Shown here: positions 15,379 to 24,245 of the stretch, one piece after another | Numbering within the stretch: the stretch's first letter is position 1 | Layout: the number at the start of each line of letters is the position of its first letter | From: Actinomadura sp. NAK00032 | GTDB lineage: Bacteria; Actinomycetota; Actinomycetes; Streptosporangiales; Streptosporangiaceae | Assembly: GCF_013364275.1 (NCBI RefSeq) | Contig: NZ_CP054932.1 | Span: 4,712,001 to 4,776,000 of the forward strand | DNA: 64,000 bases | Direction: 5' to 3' | Position numbers and translations under genes: made by a program | The notes under the pieces: model-generated | Database searches by the model: none | Told to the model about the DNA's origin: nothing | What the model saw: only the letters and a program-made list of their open reading frames with translations

Positions 15379-17178
15379 GTGCAGGACCGTGAAGCCCAGG
15401 ACCGTGAAGCCCAGGACCGCCGAGCACACGAGCGTGAAGCACAGGACCGGGACGTGCAGGGGGGCGGCGGCGCGGGCCGGGCCGGGACACTGCCGGGGAT
15501 CGCCGAGGTGAGGGCGGCGATGACCGCGCCCGGGCAGCCGTTCGAGATGGACGAGGTGGAGATCCGCGGCGTGCGGACCCGGGTGTGGCGCAACGCCCCG
15601 GGCACGCTGCGCGAGGTCCTGGAGATCTCCCGCGCGCACGGCGACGCCGACTTCCTGGTCTACGGCGAGGACCGGCTCACCTTCGCCGCCCACTACGCCC
15701 GCGCCGCCGCGTTCGCGCGCGTCCTCACCGGCCGGTACGGGGTCGCCAAGGGCGACCGGGTCGCGATCGCGATGCGCAACTACCCCGAATGGTCGGTGGC
15801 GTTCTTCGGCGCCGCCGCGGCCGGCGCGGTGGTGGTGCCGCTGAACGCCTGGTGGAGCGCCGCCGAACTGGAGTACGGGCTCGCCGACAGCGGCGCCGAG
15901 GTCCTCGTCGCCGACGCCGAACGCGCCGAGCGGCTCGCCGGGGCGCTGCCCGGCCTGGGCGTGGCGTGCCTGGTCGCGCGGCCCGGCGGCGCGCTGCCGG
16001 CCGGCGCCGAGGCGTTCGGCGACGTCCTCGGCGACCCCGGCGACCCGGCCGCGGCGTCCCTGCCGGAGGTGGCGATCGACCCCGACGACGAGGCCACCAT
16101 CTTCTACACCTCCGGCACCACCGGGCGGCCCAAGGGCGCGCTCGGCACCCACCGCAACATCACCACCAACCCCGTCAGCCTCGCCTACGGGATCATGTCG
16201 GCCGGGGTCCGCGCGGGCCGCACGGTGCAGGAGCTGGCCGTGCCGCAGCGGCGGGTGACGCTGCTGAGCGTGCCGTTCTTCCACGCCACCGGCTGCCACT
16301 CGGTGCTGGTCAGCAGCGCGCTGCAGGGCGGCACGGCCGTGCTGATGTACAAATGGGACGTCCGGCGGGCGCTGGAGCTGATCGAGCGGGAGCGGGTCAC
16401 CGGGTTCGGCGGCGTCCCCACGATGGCGTGGCAGGTGCTGACCTCCCCCGACTTCGGCGACTACGACACCTCCAGCCTCACCGGGGTCAGCTACGGCGGC
16501 GCCCCGGCCGCGCCCGCGCTCGTCGACAAGATCAAGGAGCGGCTGCCCGAGCGGGTGCCCGGCAACGGCTACGGGCTGACCGAGACCTCGTCGGTCACCA
16601 CCTACAACGGCGGCGTCAACTACCTGGAGCGGCCCGAGAGCGTCGGCCCGCCCGTCGCGGTCTGCGACGTCCGGGTGGCGGGCCCCGGCGGAGAGGACCT
16701 CCCGGCCGGCGAGGTCGGCGAACTGCTGATCAAGGGCCCGAACGTCATCAAGGGGTACTGGAACAGGCCGGAGGCGACCGCGGCGGCGTTCGAGGACGGC
16801 TGGTTCCGCAGCGGCGACCTGGCCCGCGTGGACGAGGACGGGTTCGTCTACATCGTCGACCGGGCCAAGGACATGCTGATCCGCGGCGGCGAGAACATCT
16901 ACTGCGCCGAGGTGGAGGCGGCCCTGTACGAGCATCCGGCGGTCGCCGACTGCGCGGTGATCGGCGTCCCGCACCAGGTGCTGGGCGAGGAGGTCGGCGC
17001 GGTGATCGTGCCGCGGCCGGGCGCGGCGGTCGACGAGGCGGAGATCCGGGCGTTCACCGGCGGGCGGATCGCGGCGTTCAAGGTGCCGGCGCACGTGTGG
17101 TTCCGGGACGAGCCGCTGCCCCGCAACCCCGGCGGGAAGATCCTCAAGCGGCGGCTGCGGGAGGAACTGCTCGCCTGA
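15379..17178 (+). CDS. Class I adenylate-forming acyl-CoA synthetase
   Basis: A 599-residue ligase if GTG 15379 is used, which has an ideal GGGAGG-6 nt site. Starts at 15508 or 15520 would remove an N-terminal tail of five 5-residue repeats. The AMP-binding domain shows [15 protein letters not shown] (P-loop), [26 protein letters not shown] and [19 protein letters not shown]. The C-terminal catalytic lysine is in [12 protein letters not shown]. It activates a carboxylic acid to the acyl-AMP and then acyl-CoA, probably a fatty or short-chain acid. No beta-oxidation genes adjoin it. The repeat tail is described as a separate feature. Confidence 0.92.
   Translation: MQDREAQDREAQDRRAHEREAQDRDVQGGGGAGRAGTLPGIAEVRAAMTAPGQPFEMDEVEIRGVRTRVWRNAPGTLREVLEISRAHGDADFLVYGEDRLTFAAHYARAAAFARVLTGRYGVAKGDRVAIAMRNYPEWSVAFFGAAAAGAVVVPLNAWWSAAELEYGLADSGAEVLVADAERAERLAGALPGLGVACLVARPGGALPAGAEAFGDVLGDPGDPAAASLPEVAIDPDDEATIFYTSGTTGRPKGALGTHRNITTNPVSLAYGIMSAGVRAGRTVQELAVPQRRVTLLSVPFFHATGCHSVLVSSALQGGTAVLMYKWDVRRALELIERERVTGFGGVPTMAWQVLTSPDFGDYDTSSLTGVSYGGAPAAPALVDKIKERLPERVPGNGYGLTETSSVTTYNGGVNYLERPESVGPPVAVCDVRVAGPGGEDLPAGEVGELLIKGPNVIKGYWNRPEATAAAFEDGWFRSGDLARVDEDGFVYIVDRAKDMLIRGGENIYCAEVEAALYEHPAVADCAVIGVPHQVLGEEVGAVIVPRPGAAVDEAEIRAFTGGRIAAFKVPAHVWFRDEPLPRNPGGKILKRRLREELLA
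15382..15456 (+). repeat. 15-bp tandem repeats encoding five QDREA-like units
   Basis: Five consecutive 15-nt units lie directly after the GTG start of the acyl-CoA synthetase. The first two are identical (caggaccgtgaagcc at 15382 and 15397) and the rest diverged. In frame they read [20 protein letters not shown] and QDRDV, a charged helical tail. The in-frame unit length and amino-acid conservation suggest coding selection. Confidence 0.8.
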
Positions 17179-17237
17179 CCGCCCCCGCCGCCCCGCCCCC
17201 TGTCCCCCGGCCGGGCCGCCGGTAGGGTGATCTTGTG

Positions 17238-17669
17238 ATGAGCGACGATCCGCGGCCCGGCATCCGGCAGGTCGACGCGCCGGGCCTGGCGCCCGGCCCC
17301 GGCTACAGCCACGCCGTCTCGGCGGACCTGCCGGGGCGGCTGGTGGCGGTGAGCGGGCAGATCGCCCTGGACGCCGCCGGGAACCTGGTGGGGCCCGGCG
17401 ACCTGGAGGCCCAGACGCGGCAGGTGTTCGCCAACCTGGAGGCGGCGCTGGCCGCCGCCGGCGCCCGCTGGGAGCACGTGGTGCGGCTCGGCTACTTCCT
17501 GCGCGACGCCGGCGGGGTAGGCGTGGTCCGCGCCGTGCGGGCCGAGTTCGTGCCCGAGGGGGTGGCGCCGGCGGCGTCGCTGGTCGAGGTGTCCCGGCTG
17601 GTCCGCGACGACCTGCTGGTGGAGATCGAGGCCCTGGCCGTCGTCCCCGCCGCACCGCCCGGCGCCTGA
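17238..17669 (+). CDS. RidA family protein
   Basis: A 143-residue member of the YjgF/YER057c/UK114 family, which hydrolyses reactive enamine/imine intermediates released by PLP enzymes. Typical segments are YSHAVSADLPGRLVAVSGQIALD, QTRQVFANLEAALAAAGARWEHVVRLGYFL and PAASLVEVSRLVRDDLLVEIEALAV. The usual active-site arginine in the R.a.v.v..L motif corresponds to SRLVRDD. ATG 17238 is taken; GTG 17235 directly upstream is possible. It follows the acyl-CoA synthetase by 59 bp and ends at a strong terminator. Confidence 0.9.
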   Translation: MSDDPRPGIRQVDAPGLAPGPGYSHAVSADLPGRLVAVSGQIALDAAGNLVGPGDLEAQTRQVFANLEAALAAAGARWEHVVRLGYFLRDAGGVGVVRAVRAEFVPEGVAPAASLVEVSRLVRDDLLVEIEALAVVPAAPPGA

Positions 17670-17698
17670 GCCGCACCGCCTCGAAGCGAACGTCCGTG

Positions 17699-17747
17699 AA
17701 CGCGGAACGGGGCGCCCCGGGAGGAATCCGGGGCGCCCCGCCGCGTT
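17699..17747. terminator. Strong bidirectional terminator hairpin
   Basis: An 11-bp perfect stem (cggggcgcccc with ggggcgccccg) around an 11-nt loop is extended by a second matching pair (aacgcgg with ccgcgtt) across a small 2-nt bulge. It lies between the convergent RidA and TerD genes. Confidence 0.8.
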
Positions 17748-17760
17748 CGGGACCGGACGG

Positions 17761-18336
17761 TCAGACGTTCACGCCGAAGTCGGAGGCGATCCCCGACAGG
17801 CCGGAGGCGTAGCCCTGCCCGACCGCGCGGAACTTCCACTCGGCGCCGTTGCGGTACAGCTCGCCGAACACCATGGCGGTCTCGGTCGAGGCGTCCTCCG
17901 ACAGGTCGTAGCGCGCGATCTCGCTGTTGTCGGCCTGGTTCACCACGCGGATGAACGCGTTGCGGACCTGCCCGAAGTTCTGCTGGCGGCCGTCGGCGTC
18001 GTAGATCGACACCGGGAACACGATCTTGGCGACCTCGGCCGGGACGGTGCTCAGGCCGACCTTGATCTGCTCGTCGTCGCCCTCGCCCTCACCGGTGAGG
18101 TTGTCGCCGGTGTGCTCGACCGAGCCGTCGGGGCTCTTGAGGTTGTTGAAGAACACGAAGTGCTGGTCCGACAGCACCTTGTTCTCCGCCGACACGAGCA
18201 GGGCGCTGGCGTCCAGGTCGAAGTCGGTCCCGGTGGTGGTCCGCACGTCCCAGCCCAGACCGACCACGACGGCGGTCAGTCCGGGGGCCTCCTTGGTCAG
18301 CGAGACGTTGCCGCCCTTGCTCAGACTGACTCCCAC
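17761..18336 (-). CDS. terD: TerD family protein
   Basis: A 191-residue protein of the tellurium-resistance TerD family. It opens with [19 protein letters not shown] and contains [41 protein letters not shown] and the acidic calcium-binding-type segment [13 protein letters not shown] 18336 has GGAGG upstream (rest of the spacer is AT-richer). TerD proteins bind calcium and act in stress and envelope processes. It stands alone; no other ter genes are in the window. Confidence 0.93.
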   Translation of the reverse strand: MGVSLSKGGNVSLTKEAPGLTAVVVGLGWDVRTTTGTDFDLDASALLVSAENKVLSDQHFVFFNNLKSPDGSVEHTGDNLTGEGEGDDEQIKVGLSTVPAEVAKIVFPVSIYDADGRQQNFGQVRNAFIRVVNQADNSEIARYDLSEDASTETAMVFGELYRNGAEWKFRAVGQGYASGLSGIASDFGVNV

Positions 18337-18490
18337 TGTTGTCTACCTCCGTATCGGACTGCGGGCGGATGCGCCCGCGATCGGTCTGTCTTACGAGAAC
18401 GGTAGCCATCCCCGCCCGGTTCCCCCGGGTCCTTGGAGAATTAGCGGCGCGGCGTGCCGTTTCGCATGATCGAAGCGTAGGGGACGGGGG

Positions 18491-20341
18491 TCAGGGGCCG
18501 GTGAGGAACGCGGTGGGCGCGGTGAGGGGGGCGGGCAGCGCGAACGCGGCGGCCAGGTCCCCGGCCGCGGGCGCCAGCGCGTCGCAGGCGCGGCGCCGCG
18601 CGGCCCGCACGTCCTCCAGCAGGCCGGGCGCGGCGGCGCCCTCGTCGAGCAGATCGGCGGCGCGGCGCTCCACGACGTTGAGGGCGTGCAGGTGCAGCAC
18701 CCCCGCCAGCTCGGCGGGTCCGGCGGCCGCGGCGGCGGCGCAGACCTCCAGGACGATCCGGTCGGCGCAGGCGGAGGCGGTCCGCGCGGCCAGGGCCAGG
18801 TTGCCGTTCCAGGCGGTGAAGGCGTCGCCGCCGCCGCGCAGCGCGGTGTCGACGCGGTCCTGGAGCCGGTCGCGCATCCGCCGTTCGGCCTCGCGCAGCA
18901 GCAGCAGCGGTGTTCGCGGCGAGTCCAGTCCCGCACCGGGCGCGGCGCCGCCGGGGCCGGGCGGGGTGTAGCGGTCCAGGGCGGCCATGGCGCGGGCGGT
19001 GTCGTAGAGGATCAGCTCGTTGTCGCCGCCGGCGTTCTGGTAGGCGTGGGTGAGGCCGCGGTAGGCGTTGAGGCGCTCGACGGCGGCGAAGCCGGGCGCG
19101 CCGCTGTGCACCCGGCACGCCGACACCGTCTCCTGCGCCTGCGCGGTCGCGGCGGCCTTCAGCAGCGCCAGGTCGCGGTCGACCGCCGACCACGGCGCCC
19201 ACGCGGTGTCGGGGCCGTCCCCGGCGGGCGCGGCGCCCGGGGCGGCGGGGCGGGGCGCGGTGACGTGCGCGGCGACGGCGGTGAGCGCGTACCCGGCGGC
19301 GAGCGCGCCGAGCACCGCCTCCTGCTGGTTGCGGTAGTCGGTGAGGGGGCGGCGGGGCGCGAGCCGGCCGAGGGTGGTGCGGCCGGCCGAGTGCGCGGCC
19401 AGCATCCCGGCGGCCGCGCGGGTGATCGCGGCGGAGGCGGAGATGACGGCCCGCCACACCGGCGGCGCGACGCCCATGGAGCGGGTGAGGCGCGCCGCGG
19501 GGTCGCCGGCGGGGTCGTGGAAGCTCCCGTCGGGGTCGATGCGGGCGCCGTCGCGCAGCCACGCCGCATGCGGGACGCGGACGTCGTCGAGCAGGACGGC
19601 GGCGTAGTCGATCTGCAGCCCGGTCGTCTCGGGGGCGGGGACGATCCGGACGCCGGGCGGGACGGTGCCGTCCGGGCGGCGCAGCGGCACCGCGAACACG
19701 AACACGCCGCGCTCGCGGCCCTCGTGGACGAGGGTGGCGTAGACGGCGGCGGTCTTGGCGACGCCGGGGTGGGCGGTGTTGGTGGGGAATTTGGCGGCGC
19801 GGGTGTCGGGGGTGGTGAGGACGAACCCGCCGGTGGCGGGGTCGTGGCGGGCCGTGGTGCGGGGCGACAGGTGGCTGTTGCTGCGGCCGACCTCGGTCAT
19901 CAGCAGGGTCCCGGCCGCCTCCATCGACTCCAGCGACTCCCGCGCGCCGCCCGCGCCGTCCTCGGCGTCCTCGCCGTCGGTGCCGCCCTGGCCGGCGCCG
20001 AAGCGGATGATGGGGCCGAGCGCGAGGGTGTAGTGCAGCAGCATCACGTGGAACAGGGCGGGGTCGGCGATCGCGGCGCGGTCCAGCAGCGCGCACAGCG
20101 CCGGCGGGTCGGCGAGCAGTTCGGCGGCGGGCGGCGCGGCGAGCCCGGCGCTGCGCAGCCGCGCGTAGGTGAGGGCCTGGTGCTCGCGGGCGGTGAGCCC
20201 GCCGGGGTAGGTGAAGAACTCCTCGGGGACGGCGTCGTGCAGCCGGGCCCGGGTCTTGGCGTCCAGCGACCCGCCGCGCACGAACGCGGCCAGCGCGGTG
20301 TCGGGGGCGGTGTCGGGTGTGGTGTCGGGTGCGGTGTCCAT
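18491..20341 (-). CDS. Acyl-CoA oxidase/dehydrogenase-like flavoprotein
   Basis: A 616-residue protein with the acyl-CoA oxidase layout. The mid-domain MTEVGRSNSHLSPRTTARHDPATGGFVLTTP corresponds to the FAD-binding loop region, followed by AKFPTN and DDVRVPHAAWLRDGA. A helical C-terminal half contains YRNQQEAVLGALAAGYA and HSGAPGFAAVERLNAYRGLTHAYQNAGGDNELILYDTARAM. The expected reaction is FAD-dependent alpha,beta-desaturation of an acyl thioester. ATG 20341 overlaps the stop of the acyltransferase gene by 1 nt, so the two are co-translated. The N-terminus has a short TPDTAPDT repeat. The substrate is unknown. Confidence 0.85.
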   Translation of the reverse strand: MDTAPDTTPDTAPDTALAAFVRGGSLDAKTRARLHDAVPEEFFTYPGGLTAREHQALTYARLRSAGLAAPPAAELLADPPALCALLDRAAIADPALFHVMLLHYTLALGPIIRFGAGQGGTDGEDAEDGAGGARESLESMEAAGTLLMTEVGRSNSHLSPRTTARHDPATGGFVLTTPDTRAAKFPTNTAHPGVAKTAAVYATLVHEGRERGVFVFAVPLRRPDGTVPPGVRIVPAPETTGLQIDYAAVLLDDVRVPHAAWLRDGARIDPDGSFHDPAGDPAARLTRSMGVAPPVWRAVISASAAITRAAAGMLAAHSAGRTTLGRLAPRRPLTDYRNQQEAVLGALAAGYALTAVAAHVTAPRPAAPGAAPAGDGPDTAWAPWSAVDRDLALLKAAATAQAQETVSACRVHSGAPGFAAVERLNAYRGLTHAYQNAGGDNELILYDTARAMAALDRYTPPGPGGAAPGAGLDSPRTPLLLLREAERRMRDRLQDRVDTALRGGGDAFTAWNGNLALAARTASACADRIVLEVCAAAAAAGPAELAGVLHLHALNVVERRAADLLDEGAAAPGLLEDVRAARRRACDALAPAAGDLAAAFALPAPLTAPTAFLTGP

Positions 20342-21357
20342 CAGCGGTCCTCTCCCCCGGCGCCCGGTGAGGCCTTGCCGGTGCGTCCGTCGCGGGGCCG
20401 GTCGCGCAGCGGCGCCAGGGTCCGGGCGCCGGGGACGGCCAGCCGCGCGCACTGGCACAGCGCGTCGCCGGGGCCGGCCTCGGTGAACACGGTCGCCCCG
20501 GCGGCGTGCACGGCGCGCAGCGCGTCGGGAAGGCGGACGGGTTTGACGATGCAGTCGGCCATGGCGCGGTGCAGGTCGTCGCCGTCGCTGTAGGCGCGGC
20601 CCCGTACCGGGGAGTGCACGGGGACCTCCAGGGGCCGCTGGGGCAGGTGGCGGATCATGGCGTACCACTCGTCGTCTGCGCCGGCCATCGCGGGGTGGTG
20701 CGACAGGTAGGGGACGGCGAGCCGCACGGCGCGCACGCCGGCGGCGCGGGCGGCCGCGACGACGGCGTCCAGGGGGCCGCCGGGTCCGGACACGATCGTG
20801 ACCGTGGGGGCGTTGAGGCAGGCGACGACGACCTCGGGGGCGCCGGCGGCGTCGATGCAGGCCTGGGCGCCGTCCTCGCCGGCCTCCAGCAGCGCCATGC
20901 CGCCGCCGCGGCCGCGGGAGGCCAGGACGCCGACGGCGGAGACGGCCATCCGGGCGCCGTCGGCGATGGTGAACGCGCCGGCGCACACCAGTGCGGCGAT
21001 CTCGCCGAAGCTCTGCCCGACGGCGAAGGCGGGGTGGACGCCGGCGGCGCGCAGGGCGCGGTCGACGGCGACGGAGGCGGCGTAGGAGCACAGCTGCGCG
21101 ACGCCGGGCGTGGCGGACGCGGCGCGGTAGCCGGCGGTGTCCTCCAGCAGGACCGCGCGCAGCGACGGCCATCCGGTGGCGGGCAGGCCCTCCTGGACGG
21201 CGTCCAGGACGTCGGCGACGGCGCGGGCGGCGCCGGGCCCGGTGCGGGCGAGGGCGGGCAGGTCGGGGACGCCGGTCGAGCCGGTGCCGGGGAACAGGAA
21301 GGCGCAGCTGTCGTCGGGCTTGAGCGCTTCGGCCGGGGGGAAGGCGGTGGAGGGCAC
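20341..21357 (-). CDS. Acyltransferase-domain protein (malonyl-CoA:ACP transacylase-like)
   Basis: A 338-residue protein of the FabD/AT fold. It has FPGTGS near residue 23 in place of the usual GQGSQ, the nucleophile elbow GQSFGE (S116), and a catalytic His in PYLSHHPAM (H220 or H221). GTG 21357 has AAGGAG upstream. It overlaps the acyl-CoA-oxidase-like gene by 1 nt and is divergent from a KAS III-like gene across an AT-rich promoter. The altered N-terminal motif and the neighbours suggest a dedicated pathway rather than housekeeping fatty acid synthesis. Confidence 0.83.
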   Translation of the reverse strand: MPSTAFPPAEALKPDDSCAFLFPGTGSTGVPDLPALARTGPGAARAVADVLDAVQEGLPATGWPSLRAVLLEDTAGYRAASATPGVAQLCSYAASVAVDRALRAAGVHPAFAVGQSFGEIAALVCAGAFTIADGARMAVSAVGVLASRGRGGGMALLEAGEDGAQACIDAAGAPEVVVACLNAPTVTIVSGPGGPLDAVVAAARAAGVRAVRLAVPYLSHHPAMAGADDEWYAMIRHLPQRPLEVPVHSPVRGRAYSDGDDLHRAMADCIVKPVRLPDALRAVHAAGATVFTEAGPGDALCQCARLAVPGARTLAPLRDRPRDGRTGKASPGAGGEDR

Positions 21358-21506
21358 GCGGGGGTCTCCTTACCTGGAAGGAAGGCTCACTTTCCCATTC
21401 GGTTAAAGGCCGCTTTACGGATAGGTATGGAACATAAACCGTGAAATGGGATTATTCACTCGTGGGTTGGGCCTGACAACCGTTGTGACGCGAGGGGGAA
21501 CCGAGC
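21358..21506. promoter_or_regulatory. AT-rich divergent promoter region with inverted repeats
   Basis: This 149-bp gap is far richer in A+T than its surroundings. It contains taaag-gccg-cttta (21404-21417) and a wider pair tcccatt (21393-21399) with aatggga (21445-21451). It separates the minus-strand acyltransferase/oxidase pair from the plus-strand KAS III-like gene and very probably holds both promoters and an operator. No regulator gene is immediately adjacent. Confidence 0.6.
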
Positions 21507-22514
21507 ATGTCCCTGAGGCAAGGCCCGGCATGGGCGATCCGCGGGACCGGCGCCTGCCTTCCCGAGCGGTGCGTGCCCAGCGAGGAGCTGTCGCGCTCGC
21601 TCGGCCTGGAGCCGTCCTGGATCGAGGACCGCACCGGAATCCGCCGCCGGCACCTGGCCGCGCCCGGGCAGGCCGCCTCCGACCTGGCCGCGGCCGCCGC
21701 CGCCCGCGCCCTGGACGCCGCCGGCCTGGACGCCGCCGACCTCGGCCTGATCGTCCTCGGCACCTCCACCCCCGACCTGATCGCCCCGTCCACCGCCTGC
21801 CGCGTGCAGGCGCTGCTGGGCGCCCGCCGCGCCGCCGCGTTCGACGTCGCCGCCGCCTGCACCGGGTACGTGTTCGGGCTGCAGGCCGCGCTCGGCTGGC
21901 TGGCCGCCCAGCCCGGCCCCGTCCACGCGCTGGTCGTCGGCGTCGAGGTGTACTCCCGGTTCCTGGACCCCGCCGACCGCGGCACCGTCGCGGTGTTCGG
22001 CGACGGCGCCGCCGCCACGGTGATCGGCCCCGCCGCCGCGCCCTACGGGATCGGGCCGGTCACGCTCGGGTCCGACGGGTCGGGCGCCGACGACGTGCTC
22101 ATCCCCGCCGGCGGCAGCCGCACCCCCGCCAGCGCCGACACCCTGGCCTCCCTCGGCCACACCATCCGCATGGACGGCCGCGCCGTCCGCGGCTTCATCA
22201 CCCGGATCTTCCCCCGGCTGGTCGCCGAGGCCACCGAGGCCGCCGGGATCAAACCCGCCGACCTGGCCCTGGTCGTCCCCCACCAGCCCAACCCGCGGCT
22301 GGTGGCCGCGCTGGCCCCCGAGGCCGGCCTGGACCCCGCCCAGCTGGCGATCGTCGGGCAGGACGTCGGCAACATCGGCGCCGCGAGCATCCCCTACGCC
22401 CTGGACCAGGCCGTCCGCGGCGGCCGCCTCGCACCCGGCGACCAGGTGCTGCTCGCCGGGTTCGGCGCGGGCGTGACCTGGGGCCACACCCTCATCACCT
22501 GGCCGCCCGACTGA
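21507..22514 (+). CDS. 3-oxoacyl-ACP synthase III (KAS III)-like protein
   Basis: A 335-residue thiolase-fold enzyme with the full KAS III triad: Cys118 in AAACTGY, His in VVPHQPN (about residue 253) and Asn in VGNIGAAS (about residue 290). The N-terminal GTGACLPER and EDRTGIRRRH are typical of FabH-like proteins. ATG 21507 has GAGGGGGAA upstream. It would start an acyl chain by condensing an acyl-CoA with malonyl-ACP, or make acyl esters/thioesters in secondary metabolism. It faces the acyltransferase/oxidase pair, and no ACP gene is in the window. Its 3' end overlaps the convergent LysR gene by 20 bp. Confidence 0.9.
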   Translation: MSLRQGPAWAIRGTGACLPERCVPSEELSRSLGLEPSWIEDRTGIRRRHLAAPGQAASDLAAAAAARALDAAGLDAADLGLIVLGTSTPDLIAPSTACRVQALLGARRAAAFDVAAACTGYVFGLQAALGWLAAQPGPVHALVVGVEVYSRFLDPADRGTVAVFGDGAAATVIGPAAAPYGIGPVTLGSDGSGADDVLIPAGGSRTPASADTLASLGHTIRMDGRAVRGFITRIFPRLVAEATEAAGIKPADLALVVPHQPNPRLVAALAPEAGLDPAQLAIVGQDVGNIGAASIPYALDQAVRGGRLAPGDQVLLAGFGAGVTWGHTLITWPPD

Positions 22515-23355
22515 CCCCGCCCGCCCGGGCGGCGGCCGCGGCGTCGGCCGCGGCCCGCACGAACGCCGCCAGCGCCCGCGACCGGGACGCCTCCGGCCAG
22601 GCCAGCACCAGCGTGGTCGGCGGCGCGTCCCGCACCGGCACCGCCGCCAGGTCGTCGCGCAGCAGCCCCCGCATCGACGCCGGCAGCACCGCCACCGCCC
22701 GGCCGAGCGCGATGAGCTGCATCAGCTGCCCGCCGTCGTGGATCCGCGGCCCGTCCCCCGGGCCCCGCCCGTAGGGCAGGACCTCCCCGTCCAGGTCCGC
22801 CATCGACACCTGGGCGCGGCCCGCGAGCCGGTGCCCGGCCGGCACGACCGCGATCTGCGGCTCGCGCTTCAGCTCCTCGGTGGCCAGGCCCGTGACGTCC
22901 TGCCGCGGCGTGTAGAGCAGCGCGGCGTCGGCGCGGCCGTCGCGCAGCGCGTGCTCGGCCCCGTACCCGAACAGCATCTCCACCGGGACCGCGTCCGGGG
23001 CGCGCTCGTAGGCGGCCAGGATCGCCGGCAGCAGCCCGCCGCCGTCCCCGCCGGGCTTCATCGCCAGGACCAGGCGGGGCCCGGCGCCGCCGGCGCGGCG
23101 GGTGCGGCGCACGGCCGCCGCGACGGCGTCGAGCGCGGCCTCGCCCTCGGCCCGCAGCGTCTCCCCCGCCGGGGTCAGCGCGACGCGGCGGCTGGTGCGC
23201 TCCAGCAGCGCCACGCCCAGCCGCCGCTCCAGCCGGGCGATCGCCCGCGACAGCGGCGGCTGCGCGATGCCCAGGCTCTCGGCGGCGCGGCCGAAGTGCA
23301 GCTCCCGCGCCACCGCCAGGAAGTAGGCGAGCTCCCGCGTCTCCACCACGTCCAT
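22495..23355 (-). CDS. LysR-family transcriptional regulator
   Basis: A 286-residue regulator. The N-terminal winged helix-turn-helix is REL-AYFLAVARELHFGRAAESLG then AQPPLSRAIARLERRLG (about residues 5-60), followed by a periplasmic-binding-like effector domain. ATG 23355 is chosen because GGAGGT lies 9 nt upstream; two earlier in-frame ATGs (23364, 23376) lie right against tandem copies of ctggaggtatgg. It is divergent from the SDR gene at 23448 and probably regulates it through the 92-bp gap. Confidence 0.88.
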   Translation of the reverse strand: MDVVETRELAYFLAVARELHFGRAAESLGIAQPPLSRAIARLERRLGVALLERTSRRVALTPAGETLRAEGEAALDAVAAAVRRTRRAGGAGPRLVLAMKPGGDGGGLLPAILAAYERAPDAVPVEMLFGYGAEHALRDGRADAALLYTPRQDVTGLATEELKREPQIAVVPAGHRLAGRAQVSMADLDGEVLPYGRGPGDGPRIHDGGQLMQLIALGRAVAVLPASMRGLLRDDLAAVPVRDAPPTTLVLAWPEASRSRALAAFVRAAADAAAAARAGGVSRAAR

Positions 23356-23447
23356 GCGGTCCATACCTCCAGCCATACCTCCAGGGTATTGATCGGGGGA
23401 CGATCGGTGTTGGAGCGCGCGGCGCCGCCGGTGGTGGAGTGGGGGGC

Positions 23448-24203
23448 ATGGACGACACCACCAAGACAGCCCTGGTCACCGGGGCGAACAAGGGCATCGG
23501 CAACGCCATCGCGCGGGGGCTGGCCGAGCGCGGCATGACCGTGCTGCTCGGCGCCCGCGACCCCGGCCTGGGCGAGAAGGCCGCGGCGGAACTGCGCGGC
23601 GCCGGCCACGACGCCCGCGCCGTCGCGCTGGACGTCACCGACGACGCCTCGGTCCGCGCCGCGGCCGCGGCGGTCGCCGCCGCGACCGGGCGCCTGGACG
23701 TGCTGGTCAACAACGCCGGCATCTCCGGCGGCGCCCGGCACCTGCCCGACGAGGCCGACCTGGACGTCGTGCGGCGCGTGTTCGACACCAACCTGTTCGG
23801 CGTGATCCGGGTGACCAACGCGATGCTGCCGCTGCTGCGCCGGGCCCCGGCCGGGCGGATCGTGAACGTCTCCAGCGGCACGGCGTCGATGGCCGCGATG
23901 ACCGACCCCGGCCACTACTTCCGGGACACCCCCGCCTCCGCCGCCTACCCGGCGTCCAAGGCGGCGCTGAACATGCTCACGATCCAGTACGCCAAGCGGC
24001 TGCGCGGCACCCCGATCCTGGTGAACGCCGCGGCGCCGGGCGCGTGCGCCACCGACTTCACGGCCGAGTTCGTCCGCGCGCACGGGCGGGTCGTGGAGCG
24101 GACCGCCGAGCAGGGCGCCGCGATCGCGGTCCGGCTGGCCGTCCTGGAGGACGGCGGCCCCACCGGCGGGTTCTTCCACGACGACGGCCCCGTCCCCTGG
24201 TAG
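23448..24203 (+). CDS. Classical short-chain dehydrogenase/reductase
   Basis: A 251-residue NAD(P)-dependent oxidoreductase. The cofactor motif is VTGANKGIG (residues 11-19), then VLVNNAG, the catalytic serine in VNVSSGTAS, and Tyr/Lys in AYPASKAALN. ATG 23448 follows a GTGGAGTGGGGGG stretch. It resembles plant carbonyl-reductase-like SDRs (DTNLFGVIRVTNAMLPLL). The substrate is unknown. It is divergent from a LysR gene, the classic regulator-target layout. Confidence 0.9.
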   Translation: MDDTTKTALVTGANKGIGNAIARGLAERGMTVLLGARDPGLGEKAAAELRGAGHDARAVALDVTDDASVRAAAAAVAAATGRLDVLVNNAGISGGARHLPDEADLDVVRRVFDTNLFGVIRVTNAMLPLLRRAPAGRIVNVSSGTASMAAMTDPGHYFRDTPASAAYPASKAALNMLTIQYAKRLRGTPILVNAAAPGACATDFTAEFVRAHGRVVERTAEQGAAIAVRLAVLEDGGPTGGFFHDDGPVPW

Positions 24204-24245
24204 CCGCCCGGCCGCCGCCGTGGGGGCACCGGGGGCACCGGGGGG

